Part shown: positions 52,938 to 62,265 of the stretch, one piece after another | Position numbering within the stretch: position 1 is the first letter of the stretch | How the letters are laid out: the number at the start of each line of letters is the position of its first letter | Origin: Rhizobium sp. CF080 | Lineage (GTDB): Bacteria > Pseudomonadota > Alphaproteobacteria > Rhizobiales > Rhizobiaceae | Length of the DNA stretch: 64,000 bases | Direction of reading: 5' to 3' | Assembly (NCBI RefSeq): GCF_000282095.2 | Contig: NZ_AKKC02000014.1 | Location: forward strand, 186,001 to 250,000 | Notes under the pieces: model-generated | Told to the model about the DNA's origin: nothing | Database searches by the model: none | The model's input: the letters and a program-made list of their open reading frames with translations, nothing else | Translations under genes and position numbers: made by a program

Positions 52938-53624
52938 TCAGACGACTTTCAACGACAGTTTTCCAACCCCGTCGATGCCGCAGGTGACCTGATCACCGCG
53001 CAGTACCGGGCCGACGCCGGCCGGTGTGCCGGTCATGATCACGTCGCCGGGGGCGAGCACGAAGAGTTTCGACAGTTCGACGATGATCTCCGGCAGTTTC
53101 CAGATCATCTGGTTCAAGTCGCCCGACTGTTTGCGAGAACCGTTGACGTCGAGCCAGATGGCGCCGGCCTGCGGATGGCCGATCCTGGCGGCCGGCACGA
53201 GTGCTGAGATAGGCGCCGACATTTCGAAGGCCTTTGCGGCCTCCCAGGGGCGGCTCATCTTCTTCGCCTTGTCCTGTAGGTCGCGACGGGTGAAATCGAT
53301 TCCCGCAGCATAGCCATAGACCTTTGAAAGCGCGTCCTCGAGCGCGATATCCGCACCGCCGCCGGAAAGCGCCATCACCAGTTCCGCCTCGAAATGCACA
53401 TCGGTCGACTGCGCCGGGTAGGGGAAGCTATCGCCGACATAGAGATTGTCGGCGTTCTTCTGGAAAAAGAACGGCGGCTCGCGGGACGGATCGCCGCCCA
53501 TTTCGATCGCGTGGTCGGCATAGTTGCGGCCGACGCAATAGACCCGTCGCACCGGAAATCGCTCCGCCAGCCCCTCGACCGGCAGAAGAACGGTTTCGGG
53601 CATGGGGATCACGGTAGCGAGCAT
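52938..53624 (-). CDS. Fumarylacetoacetate hydrolase-family protein
   Basis: The 228-residue protein has the FAH C-terminal fold: VYCVGRNYADHAIEMG, then FHFEAELVMAL with metal-binding Glu, and VIMTGTPAGVGP. Such small members act as acylpyruvase, oxaloacetate decarboxylase or fumarylpyruvate hydrolase. I chose the second ATG (53624), eight bases after AGGA. It is probably co-transcribed with the carbonic anhydrase-like gene. Confidence 0.88.
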   Translation of the reverse strand: MLATVIPMPETVLLPVEGLAERFPVRRVYCVGRNYADHAIEMGGDPSREPPFFFQKNADNLYVGDSFPYPAQSTDVHFEAELVMALSGGGADIALEDALSKVYGYAAGIDFTRRDLQDKAKKMSRPWEAAKAFEMSAPISALVPAARIGHPQAGAIWLDVNGSRKQSGDLNQMIWKLPEIIVELSKLFVLAPGDVIMTGTPAGVGPVLRGDQVTCGIDGVGKLSLKVV

Positions 53625-53633
53625 GGCAGACAT

Positions 53634-54138
53634 CCTGGAAAACTGTGGGCGCGGGGTCGATATTGACGGCGCCCTTTGTCTCTCAAATTGCCGGTTAATC
53701 CTAGCACTTTTTCAAGACCTGGAGAAAAGACGCCGAAGGGTCCCGAGCCCAGGCTTTTGCCGGCCGCTTCGCAGCGGCAACATGTCCTGACCTTCGCAAC
53801 TCGTTCTCCCTCAAACTCGTCGGTGGGAAGTAATCGACGCGATGCGGAGCTTCAAACTGCTCCATTCCCGGCCCACTGCGGCACGCCAGCGGAGAGCCCT
53901 TCATCAAGCTCAATTTCAACCCCTGATGGTTCATGCTAAGCTGTTTTAGTGATTCGCTTGATACTTTGGGTAGGCCGATCTGTTCCTGCGACGCTCCCTC
54001 TCGTCGGGAAGAGGGCCATGCATCCGCAGCATCGAGGCGACCCCACGAACACAGTTGGATATTATAACGGCTGAGCTGTGGGGCTCACAGTATCGAGCGT
54101 TAGGTTCGAAAGCCGATGCCAGAAGGGGGGCTACCTGG
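53634..54138. other. Intergenic region with no assigned gene
   Basis: About 500 bases between the divergent FAH-family gene and the large kinase gene. Short open frames on both strands match nothing I recognise, including one at 53701-53934 on the minus strand. The kinase reading frame is open from 54055, so part of this may be coding if a TTG there is used. Promoters for both neighbours should lie here. Confidence 0.4.
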
Positions 54139-57100
54139 TTGTCGACACAGCAGATACTTACCGGCGACTTCCTGGCGGGCGGCGGAGAAATGGCCGAGCT
54201 TGTTCGTACGAAGGACTGGAGTAAGACGCCGCTCGGGCCGATCGATCAATGGCCCCAAAGTCTCAGGACAACTGTCAGCCTTTGTCTCGCCTCGAATTTC
54301 CCGATCAACGTGATCTGGGGCGACGAAAACACTCAGATCTACAATGACGGTTATCGCACGGTGTGCGGCGACGCCCACCCCCGCGCGCTTGGGGAGGACT
54401 ATAGCGTCACGTGGGCAAGCGCCTGGCCAGCGATCGGCGAGCCATTTCGTCAAGCGCGCCAAGGCAACACGTCATTCCTCGAAAATCAGCGGATGTTTTT
54501 GACCCGTAACGGATATTGGGAGGAAACGTTTTTCACCTTCTCGCTTTCACCGATCAGGGACGAGACGGGTGAGATCGGCGGCCTGTTCCATCCGGTGACG
54601 GAGACCACGGCGACCATGCTTTCGGAACGCCGAACCCGGGCGCTCCGGGATCTGAACGCCAGCGTGGCTTTGGCAGAAGACATGGACGACCTGTTGCGGC
54701 GCATCGTTGACGTGCTCGCCCAGTTCCAATTCGATCTGCCGGTTCTTCTTCTCTACCATTTGTCCCCGGACGCAAGCACCTATGTGCTGGCGGCGCATCA
54801 CGGTCTGCCGGTCGGGCGCCTGGCATCCATCGCCACTATCGACGCGCATTCCAATACGCCTTGGCTGATGGCGAAAGCCTTGACGACAGACAGCACTCTG
54901 GGAATCACCGAGTTTTCCGATCTCTTCAAGGGCGCGGGGCCCTATGAGGAGCCTCCGGAGCGCGTGCTCCTGCTTCCGATCACCGTTCCCGGACTGGACC
55001 TGCCTCCGGTCTTCGTGGTGGCCGGGGCCTCGCCGCGCCTGCCTTTCAACGACGCCTATATGGGCTTCTACGAACTGCTTTCGACCGCGATCTCGGCCGC
55101 CATCAGCGCCGTGCGTGCGCGTGCGGACGAGCGGCGACGCGCCGAAGCGCTGGCGGAGATCGATCGGAGCAAGACCATGTTCTTTTCGAACGTCAGCCAT
55201 GAATTCCGCACCCCGTTGACGCTGATGCTGGGGCCACTCGCCGACGTGCTTCAGGATCCCGAGGGGCTTTCACCCGACGACAGGCAGCGAATTCTTGTCG
55301 CACAGCGCAATGGCCATCGCCTGTTGAAACTGGTCAACACGCTCCTGGACTTCTCGAGGATCGAGGCGCAGCGCGTGCAGGCCTCCTTCGAGCCGACCGA
55401 TATTGGCAGCCTGACCGCCGAGCTGGCATCGAATTTCAGATCCGCGTGCGAGCAGGCCGGGCTGAGCCTCGTCGTCGATACCGCAGACTTGCCCCAGCCG
55501 GTCTATCTCGACCGGGATCTCTGGGAAAAGATTGTCCTGAACCTGCTTTCCAACGCCTTCAAATTCACCTTCGAGGGTGAGATACGCATCATCGTGCGGG
55601 CGTCGGACGACAGGACACGGGCCGAGGTCACGATCCGCGATACCGGTACGGGAATTGCGGCCGAGGAGTTGCCGCGCCTGTTCGAGCGCTTTCACCGCAT
55701 AGAGGGTGCGAAAGGAAGATCATTCGAGGGCTCCGGCATCGGGCTCGCTCTCGTGCAGGAACTGGTGCATCTTCAGGGCGGAGAAATCCGCGCCGAAAGC
55801 CGGCTCGGCGAAGGCACGTCCTTCTCGATCTCGATACCCTTCGGAAAGGCCCATATCCCTTCGGAGCAGTTGCGGGCTTCCCAGCCGGTCGAGAGCAATG
55901 CCGGCCGGACCCAGGCTTTCGTCGACGAAGCGATCTCATGGCTTTCGATGAGCGATGCCGCCGGCTCCGCCTCCAGATCGCAAACCGCGGGCGCCGAGGC
56001 GGCCGAAACGCTCGCTCCGACAGGGCATATCCTGCTCGCGGACGACAATGCGGATATGCGGGCCTATGTGGAGAGGCTGCTGTCGACATCCGGCTTCACG
56101 GTCGAGACCGCGGCTCACGGCGAGGCGGCGCTCGAGGCAGCGCGCCGCAGGCGACCGGATATCATCGTTTCCGACGTCATGATGCCAGGGCTCGACGGTT
56201 TTGGCCTGCTGTCAAAGATAAGAGCCGACGAAAAGCTCAAGGATATGCCCTTCATTCTGCTTTCCGCCCGTGCCGGAGAAGAGGCAAGGCTGGAGGGTAT
56301 TCGTGCCGGCGCGGATGACTATCTCGTCAAGCCGTTTTCCGCTCGGGAGCTGGTGGGGCGCATTTCGGCTTCGATCCGGCTGTCGCGGGATCGACACGAG
56401 GCTCTTTTGAGAGAAAACGCCGCGCGTCTCGAAGAACTGAACGCGGATCTGGAGCGCCGCGTTCTGGAGCATTCGCGCGAACGTGGCCGGACGTGGAGAT
56501 ATAGTCCCGACCTGCTCTCGGTGATCGATGTCGAGACTGGTGTCTTCGAAAAGGTCAATCCTGCCTGGCAGAAAACCCTTGGGTTGAACGAGGGGGAAAT
56601 CTCGGGCACGTCTTTTCTGGCCCTGCTTCATCCGGATGACGTCATTGCCAGTGAAACCGCCTTTCAGGCGGTTCGACGCGGCCTGCCCGTGCTTCGTTTC
56701 GAAAACCGCTGCCGGACGAGGCAGGGCGACTATCGTTGGCTCTCCTGGGTCGCGGTCCTTGTCGATGACAAGCTCTACTCCAGCGCCCGCGACGTCACCG
56801 ATGAGAAAATTCGTGACGAGGAGCTGAAGAAGGCCCAGGAGACGCTGCGCCAGGCCCAGAAGATGGAGGTGATCGGCCAGCTTACCGGCGGGGTCGCGCA
56901 TGATTTCAACAATCTCCTGATGGTGATCTCCGGCGGATTGGACATTCTCGACAAGCGCGACGACCCGGTGCGGCGGGAGCGGATCAAGAGCGGCATGCTG
57001 CAGGCGGTCAATCGTGGCGCGTCGCTCACCAGGCAGTTGCTGACCTTTGCCCGGCGGCAGCCGTTGAAGCCGCAGCCGATCGACCTTCGTCACCAGATTT

Positions 57101-57972
57101 CCGAGATGCGTGACCTTCTCGACCGGACCCTCGGCGGCGATATTACCATCGATGTCGACGTTGATGCGGGAGTGTGGCCGGTACAGGCCGACCCGGCAGA
57201 ACTCGAGCTCGTCCTCCTGAACCTGTGTGTCAATGCGCGTGATGCAATGCCGGCGGGCGGCACCATCGTTATCAGTGCCTCCAATTCCGTCGTGAACGCG
57301 TTGGGTCAAAAGGCTGACGTGGTGAAGATCACCGTCGCCGACAGCGGCATGGGAATGCAGCCCGAGGTTCTCAAGCGCGTGTTCGAGCCGTTTTTCACCA
57401 CCAAGGAAATCGGCAAAGGATCGGGACTGGGGCTTGCCCAGGTATATGGTTTCGTGGAGGCATCCGGCGGATCGGTCGAGATCAACAGCGAGCCGGGAAT
57501 CGGAACGGCCGTCGACCTCTGGCTACCCAGGTCAATCGAGGCGTCACCGGAGATGGCCGGCAATCATTCGTCCCACGTCGACGGGGAGGCAGAGAGAGGC
57601 GTCGCCGGAAAAATTCTGGTCGTGGAAGATGACGACAGCGTCGCCATGCTGGTCAACGACATGCTCGACCAACTTGGATATTCCGTCACCCGGGTGGACG
57701 GGGCAGCCGCGGCCCTGACCGTGCTCGAGTCCGATGCCGAGCCCGACTTGATGTTCTCCGACATCATGATGCCTGGCGGCATCAATGGCGTGGAGCTGGC
57801 CAAGGAGGTCAAACATCGGCATCCAAAACTGCCAATTCTGCTGACGTCAGGCTATGCGGACGTGCTCAAGACCGCCGCCACTGCGGAAGGCGTGGAGATT
57901 TTGCCAAAGCCATACAGTCTGCGGCAGCTTTCGGAGGCTCTCCGGGCAACGATCCCGGATGCGCGGGAATAA
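54139..57972 (+). CDS. Hybrid sensor histidine kinase with two kinase modules and two receivers
   Basis: This protein of about 1277 residues has, in order: a PAS-like N-terminus (DWSKTPLGPIDQWPQSLR), a GAF-like region, HisKA with His354 in SHEFRTPL, HATPase, a receiver with Asp679, a short coiled linker, a PAS domain, a second HisKA with His921 in GGVAHDFNNLL, a second HATPase, and a final receiver with Asp1208. All four phosphorylation residues are present. It should be cytoplasmic, as no membrane helix is seen. I chose the TTG at 54139 after AAGGGGGG; the frame opens at 54055. No partner regulator is adjacent. Confidence 0.88.
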   Translation: MSTQQILTGDFLAGGGEMAELVRTKDWSKTPLGPIDQWPQSLRTTVSLCLASNFPINVIWGDENTQIYNDGYRTVCGDAHPRALGEDYSVTWASAWPAIGEPFRQARQGNTSFLENQRMFLTRNGYWEETFFTFSLSPIRDETGEIGGLFHPVTETTATMLSERRTRALRDLNASVALAEDMDDLLRRIVDVLAQFQFDLPVLLLYHLSPDASTYVLAAHHGLPVGRLASIATIDAHSNTPWLMAKALTTDSTLGITEFSDLFKGAGPYEEPPERVLLLPITVPGLDLPPVFVVAGASPRLPFNDAYMGFYELLSTAISAAISAVRARADERRRAEALAEIDRSKTMFFSNVSHEFRTPLTLMLGPLADVLQDPEGLSPDDRQRILVAQRNGHRLLKLVNTLLDFSRIEAQRVQASFEPTDIGSLTAELASNFRSACEQAGLSLVVDTADLPQPVYLDRDLWEKIVLNLLSNAFKFTFEGEIRIIVRASDDRTRAEVTIRDTGTGIAAEELPRLFERFHRIEGAKGRSFEGSGIGLALVQELVHLQGGEIRAESRLGEGTSFSISIPFGKAHIPSEQLRASQPVESNAGRTQAFVDEAISWLSMSDAAGSASRSQTAGAEAAETLAPTGHILLADDNADMRAYVERLLSTSGFTVETAAHGEAALEAARRRRPDIIVSDVMMPGLDGFGLLSKIRADEKLKDMPFILLSARAGEEARLEGIRAGADDYLVKPFSARELVGRISASIRLSRDRHEALLRENAARLEELNADLERRVLEHSRERGRTWRYSPDLLSVIDVETGVFEKVNPAWQKTLGLNEGEISGTSFLALLHPDDVIASETAFQAVRRGLPVLRFENRCRTRQGDYRWLSWVAVLVDDKLYSSARDVTDEKIRDEELKKAQETLRQAQKMEVIGQLTGGVAHDFNNLLMVISGGLDILDKRDDPVRRERIKSGMLQAVNRGASLTRQLLTFARRQPLKPQPIDLRHQISEMRDLLDRTLGGDITIDVDVDAGVWPVQADPAELELVLLNLCVNARDAMPAGGTIVISASNSVVNALGQKADVVKITVADSGMGMQPEVLKRVFEPFFTTKEIGKGSGLGLAQVYGFVEASGGSVEINSEPGIGTAVDLWLPRSIEASPEMAGNHSSHVDGEAERGVAGKILVVEDDDSVAMLVNDMLDQLGYSVTRVDGAAAALTVLESDAEPDLMFSDIMMPGGINGVELAKEVKHRHPKLPILLTSGYADVLKTAATAEGVEILPKPYSLRQLSEALRATIPDARE

Positions 57973-58056
57973 CACCCGACGCCTCAGGTGCGAAAGCCGC
58001 GAACAAGTTTGTGTAGAACTCTTCCGCGGCAACCGGCCAATTGGGTTTGAATCCAT

Positions 58057-59061
58057 TTATTGCAGCAGATCCGCGACGCTATAGAACGCTGCCGATATGG
58101 CTGCGGCTGCCGGCATCGTCACGATCCAGGCGATCACGATGTTGCCAGCGAGACCCCAACGTACCGCCGAGACCCGCCGCGCGGCGCCCACGCCGATAAT
58201 CGCTCCGGTGATGGTATGTGTCGTCGAGACGGGAATGCCGAGCCAGGTCGCTCCGAACAGTGTCAACGCTCCGCCCGTCTCGGCACAGAAACCCTGCATC
58301 GGGTTGAGCCTGGTGATCTTCGAGCCCATGGTATGAACGATCCGCCATCCGCCGAAGAGCGTACCGAGCGCCATTGCCGATTGGCAGGAGATCACCACCC
58401 AGAAAGGCACGTAGAATGTCGAGCCGAGATATCCCTGGCTGAACAACAGCACCGCGATGATGCCCATCGTTTTCTGTGCGTCATTGCCGCCGTGACCGAG
58501 GGAATAAAGCGAAGCGGAGATGAACTGCATCACGCGAAATGTCCGATCCACCGCGAATGGCGTTTGCCGGACGAAGAGCCAGGAAACCAGGAGCACGAGC
58601 AACAGGGCGAGCAGGAAGCCGATGGCCGGCGACAGGAAAATCGCTCCGACCGTCTTGCCCAGACCGCTCCAGACAATCGAGCTGAAGCCGACTTTTGCCA
58701 AACCGGCCCCCACCAGCCCACCGACAAGCGCATGCGACGAGCTGGACGGAATTCCGAAAATCCAGGTGAGAATATTCCAGATGATTGCACCCATGAGGGC
58801 AGCAAAGATCACCTGGGGCGACACGATCGCCGGATCGATGATGCCTGTGCCCAGCGTTTCCGCCACATGCAGGCCGAAGAAAAGGAACGCGATGAAATTG
58901 AAGAACGCCGCCCACGCAACCGCGTATTGCGGCCGCAGGACGCGCGTCGAGACGATCGTCGCGATGGAATTGGCCGCGTCATGAAGGCCATTGAGGAAGT
59001 CGAAGAACAGCGCGACGGCGATCAGGCCGAGGAGAAGCGGCAAAGCGAGAGACGTGTCCAT
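58057..59061 (-). CDS. pit: Low-affinity inorganic phosphate transporter Pit
   Basis: The 334-residue membrane protein has the two PiT signatures: FDFLNGLHDAANSIATIVSTR near the start and HGGNDAQKTMGIIA mid-protein. It imports metal-phosphate with protons. Its ATG shares one base with the TGA of the DUF47 gene, so the two are translationally coupled. In Sinorhizobium meliloti the same pair, orfA-pit, is repressed by PhoB when phosphate is short; a Pho box stands upstream here too. Confidence 0.94.
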   Translation of the reverse strand: MDTSLALPLLLGLIAVALFFDFLNGLHDAANSIATIVSTRVLRPQYAVAWAAFFNFIAFLFFGLHVAETLGTGIIDPAIVSPQVIFAALMGAIIWNILTWIFGIPSSSSHALVGGLVGAGLAKVGFSSIVWSGLGKTVGAIFLSPAIGFLLALLLVLLVSWLFVRQTPFAVDRTFRVMQFISASLYSLGHGGNDAQKTMGIIAVLLFSQGYLGSTFYVPFWVVISCQSAMALGTLFGGWRIVHTMGSKITRLNPMQGFCAETGGALTLFGATWLGIPVSTTHTITGAIIGVGAARRVSAVRWGLAGNIVIAWIVTMPAAAAISAAFYSVADLLQ

Positions 59062-59705
59062 CAAACGTTCTCGATGACAATGCCGCTGATTTCGTTGGCG
59101 ACATCCTCGAAACGGTCGACAACCTTTTCCAATTCGCCGTAGATCTCGCTGCCGATCAGGTAGGCCATCGCATTGCCGCTCGCGCCGTGACGCCGGTACA
59201 GGTCTTTCAAACCTTGGTCATGCAGGTCGTCGGAGCGGCCTTCCACGCGGGTCACTTCCTCGGCGATCGCTGCAAGGCGTTGGGCGTTGGTGCCGACCTT
59301 GTCGAGAAGCGGGATTGCTTCCGAAACAAGGTTCGCTGCCTTGACGATTTCGCTGCCCATCTGCTGCATGAGCGGATCGAAGCCGGACTGCTCGAACAAC
59401 CGGATCGTCTTGACCGTCTTGTGCATCATGTCGATCGCATCATCCATCGACTGGATGAGATCCTTGATGTCGCCGCGGTCGAAGGGAGTGATAAAGCTCC
59501 GCCGGACGGCAAGAAGAACATCACGCGTAATGTCGTCGGCCTGATCCTCCAGCGTTACGATCAGCTCGCAATTCTTCTCAACGTCATTACCCTTGAGGAG
59601 TTGGTCAAGCGCATGGGCTGCTGCGACGACGGTCTTTGAGTGCTTGGAAAACATTTCAAAGAATTTGTCCTCACGCGGCATCAGCCTACGAAAAATACTC
59701 ATCAT
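59061..59705 (-). CDS. DUF47/PhoU-like partner of Pit (orfA)
   Basis: The 214-residue helical protein starts MMSIFRRLMPREDKFFEMFSKH in part and has the DUF47 pattern (TLEDQADDITRDV, later SMDDAIDMMHKT). It is the OrfA homologue found upstream of pit and is thought to modulate transport. GGAAGG lies nine bases before the ATG at 59705, with a second ATG directly after. Confidence 0.9.
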   Translation of the reverse strand: MMSIFRRLMPREDKFFEMFSKHSKTVVAAAHALDQLLKGNDVEKNCELIVTLEDQADDITRDVLLAVRRSFITPFDRGDIKDLIQSMDDAIDMMHKTVKTIRLFEQSGFDPLMQQMGSEIVKAANLVSEAIPLLDKVGTNAQRLAAIAEEVTRVEGRSDDLHDQGLKDLYRRHGASGNAMAYLIGSEIYGELEKVVDRFEDVANEISGIVIENV

Positions 59706-59730
59706 GCCATGCGACCTTCCCAACGGCTGA

Positions 59731-59748
59731 CTGTCATAAATCTGTCAT
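59731..59748 (+). promoter_or_regulatory. Pho box (PhoB site)
   Basis: Two exact copies of CTGTCAT at 59731-59737 and 59742-59748, separated by four A/T bases, make the 11-base direct-repeat period of a PhoB box. It lies 26 bases upstream of the orfA-pit start and 52 bases upstream of the Nudix start, between the two divergent genes. It reads in the direction of the Nudix gene. A PhoB site here fits repression of orfA-pit, activation of the Nudix gene, or both. Confidence 0.85.
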
Positions 59749-59799
59749 AAACACGCTCAGGCAATTGAAGCAACAAGCAAGATCGATAGTTTGGCCGAC

Positions 59800-60333
59800 A
59801 TGAAATCCACGAAGAAAGCCGGGAAGCCTCGGCCGGACAAATCCCAGACGCTGCTCAGGCAACTTGCTGTCGTTCCCGACAGGCTGTTCGCCGGTGCGTT
59901 TCGCCAACAATATGGCGCCTTGTGCTTTCGGTGTCGGAAGGACGGCCCCGGTATCGAGATCCTGGTGATCACGTCGCGCGAGAGCGGACGCTGGGTCATC
60001 CCGAAGGGATGGCCGATGAAGGGGAAAAAGCCATTCGAAGCGGCGGCGACCGAAGCCTGGGAAGAAGCGGGCGTGAGCGGAGCGGCGAAAAAGAAGCCGG
60101 TCGGCCGCTATACCTATCTGAAGGAACTCGACGACGGCAATGTGGCTCCCTGTATCGTGGACGTCTTCCAGATTGAAGTCGCGGAGGTCAGGGGTGATTT
60201 CAAGGAACGGGGGCAGCGCGTTCTCGAATGGGTCAGCCCTGACGAGGCGGCGCGACGTGTTCGCGAGATCGAGCTCAAGTCGCTGCTCGTCGAATTTAAG
60301 CCGCATGGTCGCAAGAAGCGTGAGCGCGGCTAG
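59800..60333 (+). CDS. Nudix hydrolase, diphosphoinositol/polyphosphate-type
   Basis: The 177-residue protein has a Nudix box in GKKPFEAAATEAWEEAGV, with Thr replacing the usual Arg before the first Glu of REUXEE. WVIPKGWPMKGKKP before it resembles DIPP-type members that cut diphosphoinositol polyphosphates or dinucleoside polyphosphates. Both ends are Lys/Arg-rich. I start at the ATG at 59800; a TTG three codons earlier is possible. A Pho box lies upstream, and its stop overlaps that of the Na/Pi cotransporter gene by four bases. Confidence 0.85.
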   Translation: MKSTKKAGKPRPDKSQTLLRQLAVVPDRLFAGAFRQQYGALCFRCRKDGPGIEILVITSRESGRWVIPKGWPMKGKKPFEAAATEAWEEAGVSGAAKKKPVGRYTYLKELDDGNVAPCIVDVFQIEVAEVRGDFKERGQRVLEWVSPDEAARRVREIELKSLLVEFKPHGRKKRERG

Positions 60334-62009
60334 TTCTGAACCTGGTCGGCGGCGCTTTGGTGGGTGATTCTGCTTTGAAGCAGTTCACCCTGCCGTTCCA
60401 GGACCGGATAGGCGGTGGCGGCGACGAGGTGCGAATTGATCTGCTTGAAATCCCGCAACAGGTCCAGATGCAGAGAGGTACTTTCCGCCGTATCGACATC
60501 GCCATTGCGCAGCCGTTTGAAATGCGTGTTGGTCCCCTCGCGTTCCGCCCGCCGGAAGACGATTTTTTCGTCGGCAAGCATGCGTGCGACGCGCTCGTCC
60601 TGCGACATGAAGAGGGCGGCGGCGGTGCGCAGATTGTTGGCGAGACGGTCCAGCAGGACATTCAGCTCATGCTGCCCTTCCTTCGAAAAGGTCATGCCCC
60701 GGCGCAACCTTTTGGCAAGATGGGGAAGCACGTTCTGGTCTAGGACGTCTCCTGCGTGTTCCAGGCCGGTCGAGAACAGCAGGATTTCGTCAAGCCGTCT
60801 CCGGTCGCTGTCACTGAACTCTTCGGGATCGATGGATGTGAGATACCGTTTGACTGCCGTGTTCAGGCTGTCGAGGATATTGTCCTTCTGTCGCAACTCC
60901 GACAGCGCGCGGCGATCGGTGCTCGTCAAAGCAGCCTTCGTTCCCGCCAGCATTTCCTCCAGCACGTCGACCAGCCGCAGGACTTCCCGCGCCGCCGCCT
61001 GCAGCGCCACGACCGGTGTTTCCTTGGCGGATGGATCGAGATATCGCGGCTGGCCGGGATCGCTCTCGTCGATCCGTTGCGGCATCAGCCGGACGAGAGC
61101 ATTTGCGAAGGGTGTGAGGAGCGGCATGAAGACGATCGCGACCACGAGATTGAATGCCGTGTGGAAATTCGCGACCAGCCGGGCGCCATCGTTTTCGATC
61201 TGGATCATCAGTGCCGCAATCGGAGAGAGGAGCGCAAAAGCCACCAAAACACCCAGGATTCGGGTGATCAGATTGCCCACGGGAAGCCGTTTGGCCGAGA
61301 GATCGCTGCCGGACTGCCCCTCGACGACCGGATTGATCGCTGTCCCCAAATTGGCGCCGAGGGTCAGTGCGAAAGCCTGATAGGGCTCGATCAGGCCTTG
61401 GGCCGAAAGCGACATGACGAGCAGGACCACCGCGACGCTCGAATGGGCAGCCCAGGTCAGCGCGGCCGCGAGCAGAAGGCTGAGCAGGGGCGTGGTCGAT
61501 ATGGCCGAAAGAATTGCGGTGAAAGCCGGGCTACCGGCATATTCCGTCAGCACGTCGAGCAGTTGATGCAGGGCAAGCAGCATGAAGCCGAGGCCGATAA
61601 ACACACGACCCAGATCGTGAACCTGCGGATTTTGCGTGCGGCGGAACATCAGGACGCCGAGCAGTATCAGAGCCGGGGAGGCGGCGGCCATGTCAAAGGA
61701 CAGAACCTGGACGATCAGCGTGCTGCCGACATTGGCGCCGAGCATGACGGCAAGCGCGGGGACAAGGGCAACCAGCCCCTCGGCCGCGAACCCCGATGCC
61801 ATCAGTCCGGTCGCGGTGCTGCTCTGAAGAATTGCCGTCACGCCCATTCCGGACAGAAAGGCCTTCATCCGATTGTTCAGCGCGCGACCGAGAAACGATC
61901 GGAGGCTCGGCCCGAAAGCCCGCTGGATGCCTGTCTGCACCATGCGCGTCCCCCACAGAAGAAGCGCTATATGTCCAGCGAGGGTAATGATCGCGATGAT
62001 GAAGGGCAT
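60330..62009 (-). CDS. Na/Pi cotransporter-family protein with PhoU-like domain
   Basis: The 559-residue protein has two NptA repeats, each with the QSS-type motif (AILQSSTATGLMASGF and WAAHSSVAVVLLVMSLS), eight or so helices to about residue 310, and a helical PhoU-like domain of some 230 residues at the C-terminus. The family moves phosphate with sodium, in some cases outward. MPFIIAIITL at 62009 is the likely start. It shares a block with pit, orfA and a Pho-box-linked Nudix gene. Confidence 0.9.
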   Translation of the reverse strand: MPFIIAIITLAGHIALLLWGTRMVQTGIQRAFGPSLRSFLGRALNNRMKAFLSGMGVTAILQSSTATGLMASGFAAEGLVALVPALAVMLGANVGSTLIVQVLSFDMAAASPALILLGVLMFRRTQNPQVHDLGRVFIGLGFMLLALHQLLDVLTEYAGSPAFTAILSAISTTPLLSLLLAAALTWAAHSSVAVVLLVMSLSAQGLIEPYQAFALTLGANLGTAINPVVEGQSGSDLSAKRLPVGNLITRILGVLVAFALLSPIAALMIQIENDGARLVANFHTAFNLVVAIVFMPLLTPFANALVRLMPQRIDESDPGQPRYLDPSAKETPVVALQAAAREVLRLVDVLEEMLAGTKAALTSTDRRALSELRQKDNILDSLNTAVKRYLTSIDPEEFSDSDRRRLDEILLFSTGLEHAGDVLDQNVLPHLAKRLRRGMTFSKEGQHELNVLLDRLANNLRTAAALFMSQDERVARMLADEKIVFRRAEREGTNTHFKRLRNGDVDTAESTSLHLDLLRDFKQINSHLVAATAYPVLERQGELLQSRITHQSAADQVQN

Positions 62010-62265
62010 GGCATTCTCGTAAATCAGTCGGATGGAAAAGCCGGACAAGGGCCGCAAGATATTAGCCAGCTAATATAGTCGCCGGATTCTATTGCTTTTT
62101 CAAGGCTCTGATCTGGCTGTTTGACCGGTCGGGGCTCGCCCCGTGCGGGACTGCCCGACTGGGCATGTTCCTGGCACATTCCGAGGGCGAGCGATCTTCC
62201 ACCTGCGACCCATTGCGGTCGCTCACCGTTCAACGCGGCATTCTCCTTTTGCAGCACTCGGTGCC

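Noticed and set aside
53701..53934. 77-residue open frame on the minus strand before the kinase gene
   Set aside because: No ribosome site or family match was found, so it is left unassigned.
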